Assembly: GCF_016862955.1 (NCBI RefSeq)
Contig: NZ_BONY01000026.1
Coordinates: forward strand, 1 to 64,000
Length of the DNA: 64,000 nucleotides
Direction: 5' to 3'
From: Rhizocola hellebori
GTDB lineage: Bacteria > Actinomycetota > Actinomycetes > Mycobacteriales > Micromonosporaceae
Shown here: in pieces, positions 36,636 through 45,479 of the stretch
Numbering within the stretch: position 1 is the first letter of the stretch
Layout: the number at the start of each line of letters is the position of its first letter
The notes under the pieces: generated by a model
Databases searched by the model: none
What the model saw: the letters and a program-made list of their open reading frames with translations, nothing else
What the model was told of the DNA's origin: nothing
Translations under genes and position numbers: made by a program

Positions 36636-38449
36636 CAGTTGGTCTCCTTTGCTTCACGCAGAACGCGGCCGAGGCCACTGATCCGCGGGGAGAGGAAGGC
36701 CGGGGTCCGGGCGAACAACGCCATGATCGGATACCGGAAGAGGAACACCACCAGCAGGTCGAGCGCGGTGGCCAGACCAAGGGCGAAGGCGAAGCCAGCC
36801 ACCGGACCGGACGAGAACAGATAGAGGATCACGGCCGCCATCAACGAGATCGCGTTGGCGGTCAGGATCGTCTTACGAGCCCGGATCCAGGCGCGCTGCA
36901 CTGCGCTGCGGGGGCTGCGGCCTTCTCGAATCTCATCTTTAAGACGTTCGAAATAGATGACGAACGAGTCGGCCGCGACACCAAGCGAGACGATGAAGCC
37001 TGCGATTCCGGCCAGCGTCAGCGTGAAGCCCATCTCCCGGCCGAGGAACACCAGCATGCCGAAGGTCAGCAGACCGGACAGCACGAGCGACAGGAAGATG
37101 ACCGAGCCCAGCAGGCGGTAGTAGAAGAACGAGTAGACGATGACCAGCGCCATACCGATACCGGCCGCCAGCAGACCCGCCTGCAAGTACTCCTCGCCCA
37201 GGGTGGCGGTGACCGCCTTGCTCTCCGCCTCGCCGAAGGTGACCGCGAGGGCACCGAAGTTCAGCGCGTCGGCCAGGTCCTGCGCGGACTTGGCGTCGAA
37301 GTTGCCGCTGATCTGCGAGGTGCTGGTGAGCACGCCCTGGATCTCCGGAGCGGAGACGATCTTGTTGTCGAGCACCGCGGCCACCAGGCACTTGCCCTGG
37401 TCGCCGAGGGCGGCCTGGTCGCACTTGGGATCGCCGGTGTTGCCGTAGGCCTCGCGGGTGAGCTCGGTCCACTTGGTCTGGCCGTCACCCTGGAAGGTCA
37501 GGCTGACCACACGCTGACCGGTGTTCTGCTCGATCTGCGGGGTGGCCTTGTCGATGTCGGTGCCGGCGACCTTCGCGACGTCGAGGAAGAACTTGGTCTG
37601 GCCCTGGCAGGCCACCGCCTTCTCATCGGCCTTGTCGATCGCGCCGGGAACCCGCCGGTCGAGCTTCTCGCAGGTGATCTGCGGGATGTAGTACTGCATC
37701 TCGGGCGGCAGCGAGGTCACCTCGTAGCGCGCGGCGAGGTTGCCGAACGGCTTGAGCGTCTCGATGACGGCCGCGTCGGTCGGGACAGCGGTAAGCCCCT
37801 TGCCTGCGTCCCAGGCGGCCGCGCCGACCTTGGCCTTCAGCTCGGCCTCGGTGAGCCGCCGGGTCGCCTCGCCAGTGGCGCCGGGCGAGGCGCTCGTGGT
37901 GGGTGCCGGGGTCGGGGTGGCCGACGGTTCCGCGGCCGCGCCGCCACCGGTGCCGGACGCCTTCGGCGACGGCGTGCTGGTCGCGGCCGGGCTGGCCGCG
38001 GGGCTGGTGGTCGCGCCCGGGGTCGGGCTGGCCGGGGCGGCAGCCGGACCGCTGCCGTCGGTCAGGGTGATCACCTTGCGGAAGTAGAGCTTCGAGGCCT
38101 GGCCCACGTCGCTGAGGGCGTCCTTGGCGACGCTGGCCACCGAGATCACGATGTTGCGATCGCCCTCGGTCACCACCTCGGCCTCGGCCACGCCTCGGGC
38201 GTTCACCCGGTCTTCGATGATCTGACGGGCCTGCTCGAGGTCTTCGCGGCTCGGGGGATTGCCATCCCGGGTCGTGGCCTCCAGGGTGACTCGCGTGCCA
38301 CCGACCAGATCGAGGCCGAGTCGGGGCTCAAGGCGGTCTTGCCAGCCGCCCTTACCGCCGAACCAGACTATTGCCCCGAGGATGACAAAGATGGCACCGA
38401 GGAAGGCCAGCTGCCTGCCTGGTCGCATCTGTTTTTGAGGTGGTGCCAC
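36635..38449 (-). CDS. secD: Protein translocase subunit SecD
   Basis: A 604-residue translocase partner of SecF. The N-terminal DLVGGTRVTLEA block follows TM1, the large outer domain contains QRVVSLTFQGDGQTKW, and the C-terminal helices include AGFIVSLGVAADSFVIYFERLKDEIREG. A long Ala/Pro/Thr/Ser-rich insertion (about residues 135-195) sits in the outer domain, as in other actinobacteria. GTG at 38449 is used; an ATG seven codons later is possible. It follows yajC by 81 bp. Confidence 0.95.
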   Translation of the reverse strand: MAPPQKQMRPGRQLAFLGAIFVILGAIVWFGGKGGWQDRLEPRLGLDLVGGTRVTLEATTRDGNPPSREDLEQARQIIEDRVNARGVAEAEVVTEGDRNIVISVASVAKDALSDVGQASKLYFRKVITLTDGSGPAAAPASPTPGATTSPAASPAATSTPSPKASGTGGGAAAEPSATPTPAPTTSASPGATGEATRRLTEAELKAKVGAAAWDAGKGLTAVPTDAAVIETLKPFGNLAARYEVTSLPPEMQYYIPQITCEKLDRRVPGAIDKADEKAVACQGQTKFFLDVAKVAGTDIDKATPQIEQNTGQRVVSLTFQGDGQTKWTELTREAYGNTGDPKCDQAALGDQGKCLVAAVLDNKIVSAPEIQGVLTSTSQISGNFDAKSAQDLADALNFGALAVTFGEAESKAVTATLGEEYLQAGLLAAGIGMALVIVYSFFYYRLLGSVIFLSLVLSGLLTFGMLVFLGREMGFTLTLAGIAGFIVSLGVAADSFVIYFERLKDEIREGRSPRSAVQRAWIRARKTILTANAISLMAAVILYLFSSGPVAGFAFALGLATALDLLVVFLFRYPIMALFARTPAFLSPRISGLGRVLREAKETN

Positions 38450-38530
38450 GGCTGTCGAGTCTCCCCTAACAGGCCCCGCCCGGCATCGGGCCGGACAGGG
38501 AGAGATGGACGGGTGGAGTTTCTAAGAAGA

Positions 38531-38908
38531 TCAAACTTTCTTCTTGGTCTCTTGGATCGGGCTCACCGGCTCGTCGAGGGAGGTGTCCGGCTCAGCCTCG
38601 GCGGCTGTGGTCGGCTGCTCGATGCGGGAAATGGCCGCGCGCTCGAAGGTGAGCTCAACGCCGGGCGAGACTTCGATGCTGACGGTCTTGTCGTCGGCGC
38701 GGCTCACGGTGCCATGCAGCCCACCGATGGTGATGACCTTGTCACCCGCGCCAAGCTCGCTCTGCATCTTGAGAGCTTCCTTGCGCCGCTTTGACTGCGG
38801 ACGGATGAACATGAGATACATCAAGCCAAAAAGCACGGCGAACATGCCGACGGTGCCCCAGATGTTGCCGCCGCCGCTTGCGGGCGCCGCTTCGTATGCA
38901 AACAGCAC
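38531..38908 (-). CDS. yajC: Preprotein translocase subunit YajC
   Basis: A 125-residue single-pass protein of the SecDF-YajC complex. One membrane helix (GTVGMFAVLFGLMYLMFI) ends in the diagnostic RPQSKRRKEALKMQSELGAG. DKVITIGGLHGTV and the acidic C-terminus follow. The GTG at 38908 begins VLFAYEAAP, the usual N-terminus; the frame continues 15 codons upstream. The gap to ruvB (38909-39045) has a TAGACT at 38993-38998 and an AT-rich stretch that may hold the promoter. Confidence 0.92.
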   Translation of the reverse strand: MLFAYEAAPASGGGNIWGTVGMFAVLFGLMYLMFIRPQSKRRKEALKMQSELGAGDKVITIGGLHGTVSRADDKTVSIEVSPGVELTFERAAISRIEQPTTAAEAEPDTSLDEPVSPIQETKKKV

Positions 38909-39045
38909 TGTGAGTGCCCTTCCAAATGGCCTCCAGGGCGCCCACCAGGGCACGCCAACCAGAGGCGGCTATCGACCGTTCGGATCGCCGGAAGTCTAGT
39001 CGCTATGCAGCCGTTCGCACACATGCGGTAGAGATCACGTTAAGA

Positions 39046-40092
39046 TTACGAACCTGAGAACAGATCGGGCGTCGTGTCAACGCCAACCCCAAAAATACCA
39101 TTTGGTGGATTTAACCCGAGATGACGCCACGCGGCGGCGGTCGCCACCCGGCCCCGCGGAGTGCGAGCCAGCAGCCCAGCGCGCACCAGGAACGGTTCCA
39201 CGACCTCCTCGACGGTGTCGGGCTGCTCCCCCACCGCCACGGCGAGGGTGGAAAGGCCGACCGGGCCACCGTTGAACGAGACAACCAGGGCGTAAAGCAC
39301 CGCCTTGTCGAGCCGGTCCAGACCGATGTCATCCACGTCATAGACCTTCAGCGCAGCGCGGGCCGTGTCCAGGGTCACCACCCCCTCGGCGCGCAGCTCG
39401 GCATAGTCACGAACCCGGCGCAGCAACCGGTTGGCGATGCGGGGTGTGCCCCGGGACCGGCCGGAGATCTCCTCGATGCCCTCCTCGGTCGCGTTCACAC
39501 CGAGGATGCGCGCCGTGCGCTTCAGCAGCACCGCCAGCTCGCTGCCCTCGTAGAACTCCAGATGGCCGACGAAACCGAAACGGTCGCGCATCGGGCCGGT
39601 CAGCAGACCCGACCGGGTCGTCGCACCAACCAGGGTGAACGGCTCGACGTCGAGCGGGATCGCGGTCGCCCCTGGGCCCTTGCCCACCACCACATCGACC
39701 CGGAAGTCCTCCATCGCGCTGTAAAGCAGCTCCTCGGCCGGTTTGGCGATGCGGTGAATCTCGTCGATGAAAAGCACATCCCCGGCCTGCAGCCCGGTCA
39801 GGATCGCCGCCAGATCCCCGGACCGCTCGATGGCCGGCCCGGAGGTCATCCGCAACCCGCCGCCCAGCTCGGCCGCCACGATCATCGCCAGGGTGGTCTT
39901 GCCCAGGCCGGGCGACCCGGAGAACAGGATGTGATCGGGCGGGGAGCCGCGCTTGATGGCGCTGTGCAGCAACACTTCCAGCTGCTCCCGCACCCGCTCC
40001 TGGGCCACGAACTCGGCCAGGCGCTTGGGGCGCACCGAGGCTTCGGCGTCGCGCTCCTCGGGCGCGGCCAGCGGGCTCACCAGCGAGCTCAT
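39046..40092 (-). CDS. ruvB: Holliday junction branch migration helicase RuvB
   Basis: A 348-residue AAA+ motor that drives branch migration with RuvA. Walker A is GSPGLGKTT, Walker B is VLFIDEIHR, sensor 1 is VGATTRSG and the Arg finger region is GPMRDRFGF. The winged-helix C-terminus contains [11 protein letters not shown]-like [20 protein letters not shown]. It starts by ATGA overlap with ruvA. Confidence 0.97.
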   Translation of the reverse strand: MSSLVSPLAAPEERDAEASVRPKRLAEFVAQERVREQLEVLLHSAIKRGSPPDHILFSGSPGLGKTTLAMIVAAELGGGLRMTSGPAIERSGDLAAILTGLQAGDVLFIDEIHRIAKPAEELLYSAMEDFRVDVVVGKGPGATAIPLDVEPFTLVGATTRSGLLTGPMRDRFGFVGHLEFYEGSELAVLLKRTARILGVNATEEGIEEISGRSRGTPRIANRLLRRVRDYAELRAEGVVTLDTARAALKVYDVDDIGLDRLDKAVLYALVVSFNGGPVGLSTLAVAVGEQPDTVEEVVEPFLVRAGLLARTPRGRVATAAAWRHLGLNPPNGIFGVGVDTTPDLFSGS

Positions 40093-40685
40093 CGGTTCTT
40101 ACCCAACAGCCGGATCGCCTGCTTGAGCAGGACCGGTACCGGAGGCGTTGTCCCGTCAATGGTTTGCGCCACCGCCGACACCGCCTGGTCGGCCTGCAGC
40201 TGGCTCCAGCCCAGCCCGATCAGGCCCTGGCGCACCTGTTCGGTCCACGCCTGGGGGCGCCCACCCTGTACCGGCAGCGGGCTGGGCGCGCCCACCTTGT
40301 CGCGCAGCTCCAGCACTATCCGCTCAGCGCCTTTCTTCCCGATGCCGGGAACCTGGGTCAGCGTCGAGGTGTCCCCCAACGAGATGGCCGAACGCAGCAC
40401 CTCGGGCGAGTGCACGCTGAGCGCGGCCTGCGCTATCCGCGGGCCGACCCCGCTAGCCGTCAGCAGCAGCTCGAAGAGGTGCTTCTCGTCGTCGTCGGCG
40501 AAACCGAACAGGGTCAGCGAGTCTTCCCGCACGATCAGCGAAGCCGCCAGCCGGGTGGTCTGTCCAATGCGGAGGGCCGAAAGGGTGGCCGGGGCGCAAT
40601 GCAGCGCGAGCCCGACCCCGCCCACCTCGACCACGGCCACATCGGCCCCGATCGCGGCCACTGTGCCCGCCACACTAGCGATCAT
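40089..40685 (-). CDS. ruvA: Holliday junction branch migration protein RuvA
   Basis: A 198-residue protein that binds the four-way junction and loads RuvB. Domain I begins [20 protein letters not shown]. Domain II has helix-hairpin-helix motifs [14 protein letters not shown] and [16 protein letters not shown]. The C-terminal UBA-like domain contacts RuvB. The frame is open 31 codons upstream inside ruvC, but the ATG at 40685 is the family start. It overlaps ruvC by 11 nt and ruvB by 4. Confidence 0.95.
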   Translation of the reverse strand: MIASVAGTVAAIGADVAVVEVGGVGLALHCAPATLSALRIGQTTRLAASLIVREDSLTLFGFADDDEKHLFELLLTASGVGPRIAQAALSVHSPEVLRSAISLGDTSTLTQVPGIGKKGAERIVLELRDKVGAPSPLPVQGGRPQAWTEQVRQGLIGLGWSQLQADQAVSAVAQTIDGTTPPVPVLLKQAIRLLGKNR

Positions 40686-41208
40686 TCGATATGGCCTTTC
40701 GGAGCGCGTTTTCCAGCTTCTGCTTGGTGCCCCCGCGCCACACGTGGCAGATCGCCAGCGCGAGCGCGTCTGCCGCATCCGCGGGACGCGGTGGTGTGTC
40801 CAATCGCAACAGTCTGGTCACCATCGTCGTCATCTGCTTCTTGTCCGCCTGACCCGAGCCGGTCACGGCGGCTTTGACCTCGCTAGGAGTGTAGGTGTAG
40901 AGCGGCAGGCCGAAGCGGGCGGCGGCCAGGATCGCCACCGCCGAGGCCTGGGCTGTGCCGATCACGCTGCCCACGTTGTGCTGGCTGAACACCCGCTCCA
41001 CGGCCACGCTCTCCGGCCGGTGCTTGTCGATCAGGACGGTCAGCTCCCGCTCGAGGTTGAGCAGCCGGTCGGTGATGTCCTGACCCGGATCTGAGGTGAT
41101 CACGGCGACGTCGACGAGCGAACATGGCCGGCCCGGGGCGCCGTCGACGATGCCGACACCGCACCGGGTCAGGCCTGGGTCAACACCGAGCACACGGACC
41201 GTACGCAT
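40675..41208 (-). CDS. ruvC: Crossover junction endodeoxyribonuclease RuvC
   Basis: A 177-residue RNase H-fold resolvase that cuts Holliday junctions. VLGVDPGLTRCGVG carries the first catalytic Asp, AVERVFSQHN the Glu, and DAADALALAICH the final acidic pair. The frame is open 69 codons upstream; the ATG at 41208 is the family start and has TATGGT exactly 7 nt upstream. It heads the ruvCAB operon; no yebC gene precedes it. Confidence 0.95.
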   Translation of the reverse strand: MRTVRVLGVDPGLTRCGVGIVDGAPGRPCSLVDVAVITSDPGQDITDRLLNLERELTVLIDKHRPESVAVERVFSQHNVGSVIGTAQASAVAILAAARFGLPLYTYTPSEVKAAVTGSGQADKKQMTTMVTRLLRLDTPPRPADAADALALAICHVWRGGTKQKLENALRKAISNDR

Positions 41209-41215
41209 GTACGAC

Positions 41216-41221
41216 ACCATA
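41216..41221 (-). promoter_or_regulatory. Leaderless -10 element (TATGGT) of ruvCAB
   Basis: On the minus strand TATGGT is followed by 7 nt and the ruvC ATG. Confidence 0.55.
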
Positions 41222-41235
41222 CCGAAGTGCCGCAG

Positions 41236-41303
41236 CACACCTAAGCACCACGAGGTGTGTGCCGCGAAGCCATGTGCCGTAACTTCACACGCTCGTAACT
41301 TCA
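41236..41303 (+). promoter_or_regulatory. Candidate operator and promoter of the hydroxybutyrate dehydrogenase gene
   Basis: CACACCT (41236-41242) and AGGTGTG (41253-41259) form a dyad with a 10-bp spacer. CGTAACTTCA occurs twice, at 41278-41287 and 41294-41303. The second copy includes TAACTT, 8 nt before the ATG at 41310, as a possible leaderless -10. The adjacent GAF/CdaR-type regulator is the obvious candidate to bind here (inference). Confidence 0.4.
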
Positions 41304-41309
41304 TGCGCC

Positions 41310-42068
41310 ATGGGTGTGGTACGGCTGGACCTGCAAGGGCGGACCGCGATGGTGACCGGCGGCGGCAGCGGAATAGGCGAGGCCTGCGCCGCGCGATTGG
41401 CGCAAGCCGGGGCAAAGGTTCTCATCGTCGACCGCGACGGCGACTCCGCGGGACGGGTGGCGGCGGCGATAGGCGGCGTGGCCTATCGCGCGGACCTGGC
41501 CGACCCCGACGCGCTGCGCGGCCTGCCCGCCGAAGTGGATGTGCTGGTCAACAACGCCGGGCTGCAGCACGTGTCGCCGGTCGAGGAGTTCGACGACGAA
41601 CGTTTCGGCCACCTGCACGAGGTGATGCTGTGGGCCGCTTTCCGGCTCAGCAAGAAGGTGCTGCCCCACATGTATGACCAGGGCTGGGGCCGGATCGTCA
41701 ACATCTCCTCTGTCCACGGCCTGCGCGCCTCGGCGTTCAAAGCCGCCTACGTCAGCGCCAAGCATGGGCTGGAGGGGCTGACGAAGGTGGTCGCGGTCGA
41801 GGCCGCCCCGCACGGGGTGACGGCCAACTGCATCAACCCGGCTTATGTCCGTACCCCGCTGGTCGAGGGGCAGATCGCCGATCAGGCCCGCACCCACGGC
41901 ATCCCGCCGGCTGAGGTGATCGAAAAGATCATGCTGGCGAAGGCGGCCATCAAGCGGCTCATCGAGCCGGCCGAGGTTGCCGAGCTGGCCGCGTATCTTT
42001 GCACTCCAGCCGCCTCTTTCATCACCGGCACGTCGATAGCGATGGATGGTGGCTGGACCGCCCAGTGA
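41310..42068 (+). CDS. 3-hydroxybutyrate dehydrogenase (short-chain dehydrogenase)
   Basis: A 252-residue SDR. The NAD-binding TGGGSGIGEACA is near the N-terminus, and the Ser-Tyr-Lys triad lies in ISSVHGLRASAFKAAYVSAKHG. NNAGLQHVSPVEEF, the C-terminal RTPLVEGQIADQA and TSIAMDGGWTAQ are typical of D-3-hydroxybutyrate dehydrogenases, which interconvert 3-hydroxybutyrate and acetoacetate. The stop overlaps a possible GTG start of the regulator gene (GTGA), so the two are probably one operon. Confidence 0.88.
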   Translation: MGVVRLDLQGRTAMVTGGGSGIGEACAARLAQAGAKVLIVDRDGDSAGRVAAAIGGVAYRADLADPDALRGLPAEVDVLVNNAGLQHVSPVEEFDDERFGHLHEVMLWAAFRLSKKVLPHMYDQGWGRIVNISSVHGLRASAFKAAYVSAKHGLEGLTKVVAVEAAPHGVTANCINPAYVRTPLVEGQIADQARTHGIPPAEVIEKIMLAKAAIKRLIEPAEVAELAAYLCTPAASFITGTSIAMDGGWTAQ

Positions 42069-42085
42069 GGACGATAGGCAACCGC

Positions 42086-44059
42086 ATGCTCAGCAACGGT
42101 GATCTCCCCGCGACCGCGACGCCAAGGGGCCGCGGCGCGGTGCCGACCGCTGAGCTGTTCCTCGAGCTCCTGGCGCGCGAGGCGGCGCCGATCGAATTCG
42201 AGGGCCCGCTGGTCGAGGCGCGCGCCAACGGCGCCAGCGGGGCCCAGCTGGCGCAGCTGGAGGAGGCCAAGGTCGTCGCGCTGCGGGTGCGCGGGCTGCT
42301 GGAGCGGCGGCGAAGGCGTGAGGCCGAGCTGTCCGGCCTGTTCGACACCGCCAGCGACCTGGCCGGTCTGCGTGATCTGGACGCCGTACTGCACGCGATC
42401 GTGCACCGGGCCCGCAACCTGCTCAACGCCGACGTCGCCTACATGACGCTGACCGACGAGAACATCGGCGACACCTATATGCGGGTCACCGACGGCTCCA
42501 TCTCCGCCCGCTTCCAGCGCCTTCGCCTGGCCCTGGGCACCGGCCTGGGCGGTCTGGTGACCCAGACCGGCACGCCCTACGTGACCGCCAACTACGCCGA
42601 GGACTCCCGTTTCCGGCACACCGGGGACATCGACGAGGGGGTACGGGAGGAAGGCCTGGTCGCCATCCTGGGCGTGCCCCTGCGCCTGGGTTCACGGGTC
42701 ATCGGAGTGCTCTACGCCTCGAACAGATCGGCCCGCCCGTTTGCCCGCGAGGAGGTCGCGCTGCTGGTGTCGCTGGCCGCGCACGCGGCCGTCGCCATCG
42801 ACACCGCGCGCCTGCTCTCCGAGACCCAGACCGCGCTGACCGAGCTCTCCGCCGCCCACGTCAAGATCTCTGCCCACAGCGCCTCGGTGGAACGGGCCGC
42901 GGCCGCCCACGACCGGATGACGGCGCTGGTGGTGCGCGGCGGCGGGGTGGAGGAGGTCGCCGCCGCGGTGGCCGAGGTGCTCGGCGGCGGGCTGCTCGTG
43001 CTCGACGCCGACGGGCGCACCCTGGCCCGGGTGGGCACCATCGACCCGCCGGAGCAGCCGGTCATCAACGAAGCGGTGTCGGCGTCGCGTTCGGACGGGC
43101 GAAGTGTCCGGCGTGGATCATTTTGGTACTCCGCCATCATCGCGGGCGCCTCGACCGGGGCCGCGGAATACATGGGCGCGTTGGTGTTGAAGCCCCATCA
43201 AGAGCTTGCCGACGCCGACGAGCAGATCCTGGAACGCGCCGCCCTGGTCACCGCGCTGCTGCTGCTGTTCCGGCGAACGGTGGCCGACGCGGAGGGGCGT
43301 GTGCGCGGGGAGCTGCTTGACGACCTGATCGCCCGGCCGGTCCGCGATGCCGAGGTGCTGCGCGACCGGGCCCGCCGGCTGCAGGTCGATGTCGACCGCC
43401 CACATGTCATGGTCTGCGTGGACGATCCGGTCGCCGGTTCCGGGGCAGCCCGCCAGCGGGCGCTGTCGTGGGCGCACACCTTTGCCGGGCAACGCTTCGG
43501 GCTCGCCGCCGCGCGCGACGGCCGGATAGTGCTCATGCTGCCCGGCGAAGACGCCGGTTCCGCGGCCCGGGCGGTGGCCAAGGAGCTGGGTCGAGTCGTG
43601 AACCGGCCGGTCACCGCCGGCGCGGCCGGCCCGGCCAGCGGAACGGCCGATCTCGCCGCCGCCTTCCGTGAGGCCGACCGGTGCGCGAGCGCGCTGGCCG
43701 CCCTCGGCCGAGCGGGCGACGGCGCCTCCAGCACCGAGCTCGGCTTCGTCGGGCTGCTGCTCGGCTCCATCCAGGAAGGACAGGACCGCGACGTCGACGC
43801 GTTCCTGCGCTCGGCCATCGGAGTCGTCATCGACTACGACTCCCGCCGCGGAACAGCCCTGCTGCGCACGCTGGAGTGCTACTTCGGCAGCGGCGGCAGC
43901 CTGGCCAGGGCCGCCGAGCAGTTACACGTGCATGTCAACACGGTGACCCAGCGCCTGGAACGGGTGGCCCAGCTGCTCGGCCCGGACTGGCAAAAACCCG
44001 AACGCGCCCTTGAGGTCCAGCTGGCCCTGCGGCTGCACCGGCTTCGTTCCACCGGATGA
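42086..44059 (+). CDS. GAF-domain PucR/CdaR-type transcriptional regulator
   Basis: A 657-residue regulator. An N-terminal helical stretch leads to a GAF domain (LRDLDAVLHAIVHRARNLL to about HAAVAIDTARLL), probably binding a small ligand. A middle GGDEF-like CdaR region follows (VRGELLDDLIARPVRDAEVL, APGRVV-like ARDGRIVLMLPGE). The C-terminal PucR HTH is LECYFGSGGSLARAAEQLHV with HVNTVTQRLERV. It probably controls the upstream dehydrogenase gene. The ATG at 42086 is used; a GTG at 42065 overlapping the previous stop is equally possible. Confidence 0.88.
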   Translation: MLSNGDLPATATPRGRGAVPTAELFLELLAREAAPIEFEGPLVEARANGASGAQLAQLEEAKVVALRVRGLLERRRRREAELSGLFDTASDLAGLRDLDAVLHAIVHRARNLLNADVAYMTLTDENIGDTYMRVTDGSISARFQRLRLALGTGLGGLVTQTGTPYVTANYAEDSRFRHTGDIDEGVREEGLVAILGVPLRLGSRVIGVLYASNRSARPFAREEVALLVSLAAHAAVAIDTARLLSETQTALTELSAAHVKISAHSASVERAAAAHDRMTALVVRGGGVEEVAAAVAEVLGGGLLVLDADGRTLARVGTIDPPEQPVINEAVSASRSDGRSVRRGSFWYSAIIAGASTGAAEYMGALVLKPHQELADADEQILERAALVTALLLLFRRTVADAEGRVRGELLDDLIARPVRDAEVLRDRARRLQVDVDRPHVMVCVDDPVAGSGAARQRALSWAHTFAGQRFGLAAARDGRIVLMLPGEDAGSAARAVAKELGRVVNRPVTAGAAGPASGTADLAAAFREADRCASALAALGRAGDGASSTELGFVGLLLGSIQEGQDRDVDAFLRSAIGVVIDYDSRRGTALLRTLECYFGSGGSLARAAEQLHVHVNTVTQRLERVAQLLGPDWQKPERALEVQLALRLHRLRSTG

Positions 44060-44100
44060 GCCTTCCCTCCGCGCAGGCCCCTGCAGCTGTCTAGGACAGC

Positions 44101-44841
44101 ATGCGCAAACTTTGGTTCCTCCTCGCCGTTGCCGCAGTGGCCGCGTGTGCGACGACGCCCACGCCTGCCGTGCCCGCGGCCCCCAGCCGCAAGGCCGGGC
44201 CGGGCTGCCTCGAATCCACCACGGCCGCCAAGCACATCACCTTCGGTGACTCCAAATTGGTCGGCATCGTGCTCGGCAAGGGCACCACCGGCGTCGTGCT
44301 CGCCCATCAGAACGGCGGCTCGGTCTGCCAGTGGCTGATCACCGCGGATGAGCTGGCGCAGAAAGGCTATCTGGTACTGGCCTTCGACTTCGCCGGTTTC
44401 GGCGGCTCCCAGGTGGGCACCAGCGCCGGCCGGGCCGCTGACGTGGCCGAGGCGGTGAAAGCGATCCGCGCCGAGGGGGCGACGAAGGTGGCGCTCGCCG
44501 GGGGATCGATGGGCGGCACGGCCGTGGTGGCCGCGGCGGCCACCATCACCCCACCGGTACAGGCCGTGATCGCCCTTTCCGCACCGGCGAACTTCGGCGG
44601 CGCCGACGCGCTGTCCGCGGCGCCCAAGCTGACGATGCCGGTGCTCTACATGGCCGCCATAGGCGAGTCCACCTACACCGAGAACGCCAAGGCGATGCAC
44701 GCCGCGAGCACGGCAAGCCCGGACGCGCAGCTGCTGGTGGCCAAGGGAAGCGAGCACGGTGTCTCGGTGGTGATGACCGGTGTCGGTACCGACGAAGCCA
44801 TAAAAGCCTTTTACAGCTTCCTGGCTAAGCACATGCTGTAA
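44101..44841 (+). CDS. Alpha/beta-hydrolase lipoprotein (dienelactone-hydrolase-like)
   Basis: A 246-residue protein with a short signal peptide ending in a VAAC lipobox, so it is likely anchored outside the membrane. The alpha/beta-hydrolase core has VVLAHQNGGSVCQW, the nucleophile elbow GGSMGG (Ser), and a late GSEHGVSVV with the catalytic His; the acid is probably in the MAAIGEST region. Natural substrate unknown. AGGA lies just before the ATG. Its TAA is the first three bases of the dispersed hairpin repeat at 44839. Confidence 0.82.
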   Translation: MRKLWFLLAVAAVAACATTPTPAVPAAPSRKAGPGCLESTTAAKHITFGDSKLVGIVLGKGTTGVVLAHQNGGSVCQWLITADELAQKGYLVLAFDFAGFGGSQVGTSAGRAADVAEAVKAIRAEGATKVALAGGSMGGTAVVAAAATITPPVQAVIALSAPANFGGADALSAAPKLTMPVLYMAAIGESTYTENAKAMHAASTASPDAQLLVAKGSEHGVSVVMTGVGTDEAIKAFYSFLAKHML

Positions 44842-44870
44842 TTCTGGCGCGTGCGAAGCAACGCGCGGCA
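44839..44870. repeat. Dispersed hairpin repeat, copy 2
   Basis: The 32-nt unit begins TAATTCTGGCGCG and continues through TGCGAAGCAACGCGCGGCA. The copy at 61954 differs at one base. It lies between two convergent genes, and its TAA is the stop of the hydrolase. The GC-rich hairpin could stop transcription from both sides. Confidence 0.8.
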
Positions 44871-44876
44871 TTGCCG

Positions 44877-45479
44877 TCAGGCCGGCGCTGCGATGCCGGA
44901 CAAGACCACGTCGACCACCTGTCCTGGAAGGGCCGCGTCGTCAAGGCGCGGATTCCACCGCATCACGCGGCTCACCAGGACAGGCCCGGTCAGGACCGCG
45001 CACACCGCCTCGATGTCTATCTCCGCGCGCACTTCGCCGTCGGCGATGCCCTGACGCAGCACCTCACGCATCATCTCGCGGCGGGGCTCGATGATTTCCT
45101 GCCACAGCTCATATGCGGCCTGGCTGCGCAGCATCTCGGGAAGCATGCAGGGGAAGATGCGGGCCGCCCGCTCGTCACCGGCCGCGATCTTGGAAACGAG
45201 CGAGATGAGCCGCTCCCGCACGCCGGTGCCGACCGGATGCGGCGCCGGGCCCTTGAGCTCCTGCACCGCCTCGCTGAGCATCGCCTGCTTGTTGGGCCAG
45301 CGCCGATAGATGGTGGCCTTGCCCACGCCGGCCCGTGCGGCGACCGCCTCGATGGAGAGCGCATCGACGCTCATCCCCTCGGCGATCAGCTCCAGGATGG
45401 CGTCGAGGATCGCCTCATGCGCACGGGCACTGCGCGGGCGACCTGCCCGCGCGGTGTCCGTGGCATGAGACATCGTCAT
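44877..45479 (-). CDS. TetR family transcriptional regulator
   Basis: A 200-residue repressor. The N-terminal HTH region runs AHEAILDAILELIAEG, then VAARAGVGKATIYRRWPNKQAMLSEAV; the C-terminal all-helical ligand domain is unlike others I recognise. Its start overlaps the stop of the MFS transporter by 4 nt (ATGA), so it is the second gene of that operon. The 35-bp palindrome before the operon is its probable operator, giving negative autoregulation. Confidence 0.93.
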   Translation of the reverse strand: MTMSHATDTARAGRPRSARAHEAILDAILELIAEGMSVDALSIEAVAARAGVGKATIYRRWPNKQAMLSEAVQELKGPAPHPVGTGVRERLISLVSKIAAGDERAARIFPCMLPEMLRSQAAYELWQEIIEPRREMMREVLRQGIADGEVRAEIDIEAVCAVLTGPVLVSRVMRWNPRLDDAALPGQVVDVVLSGIAAPA

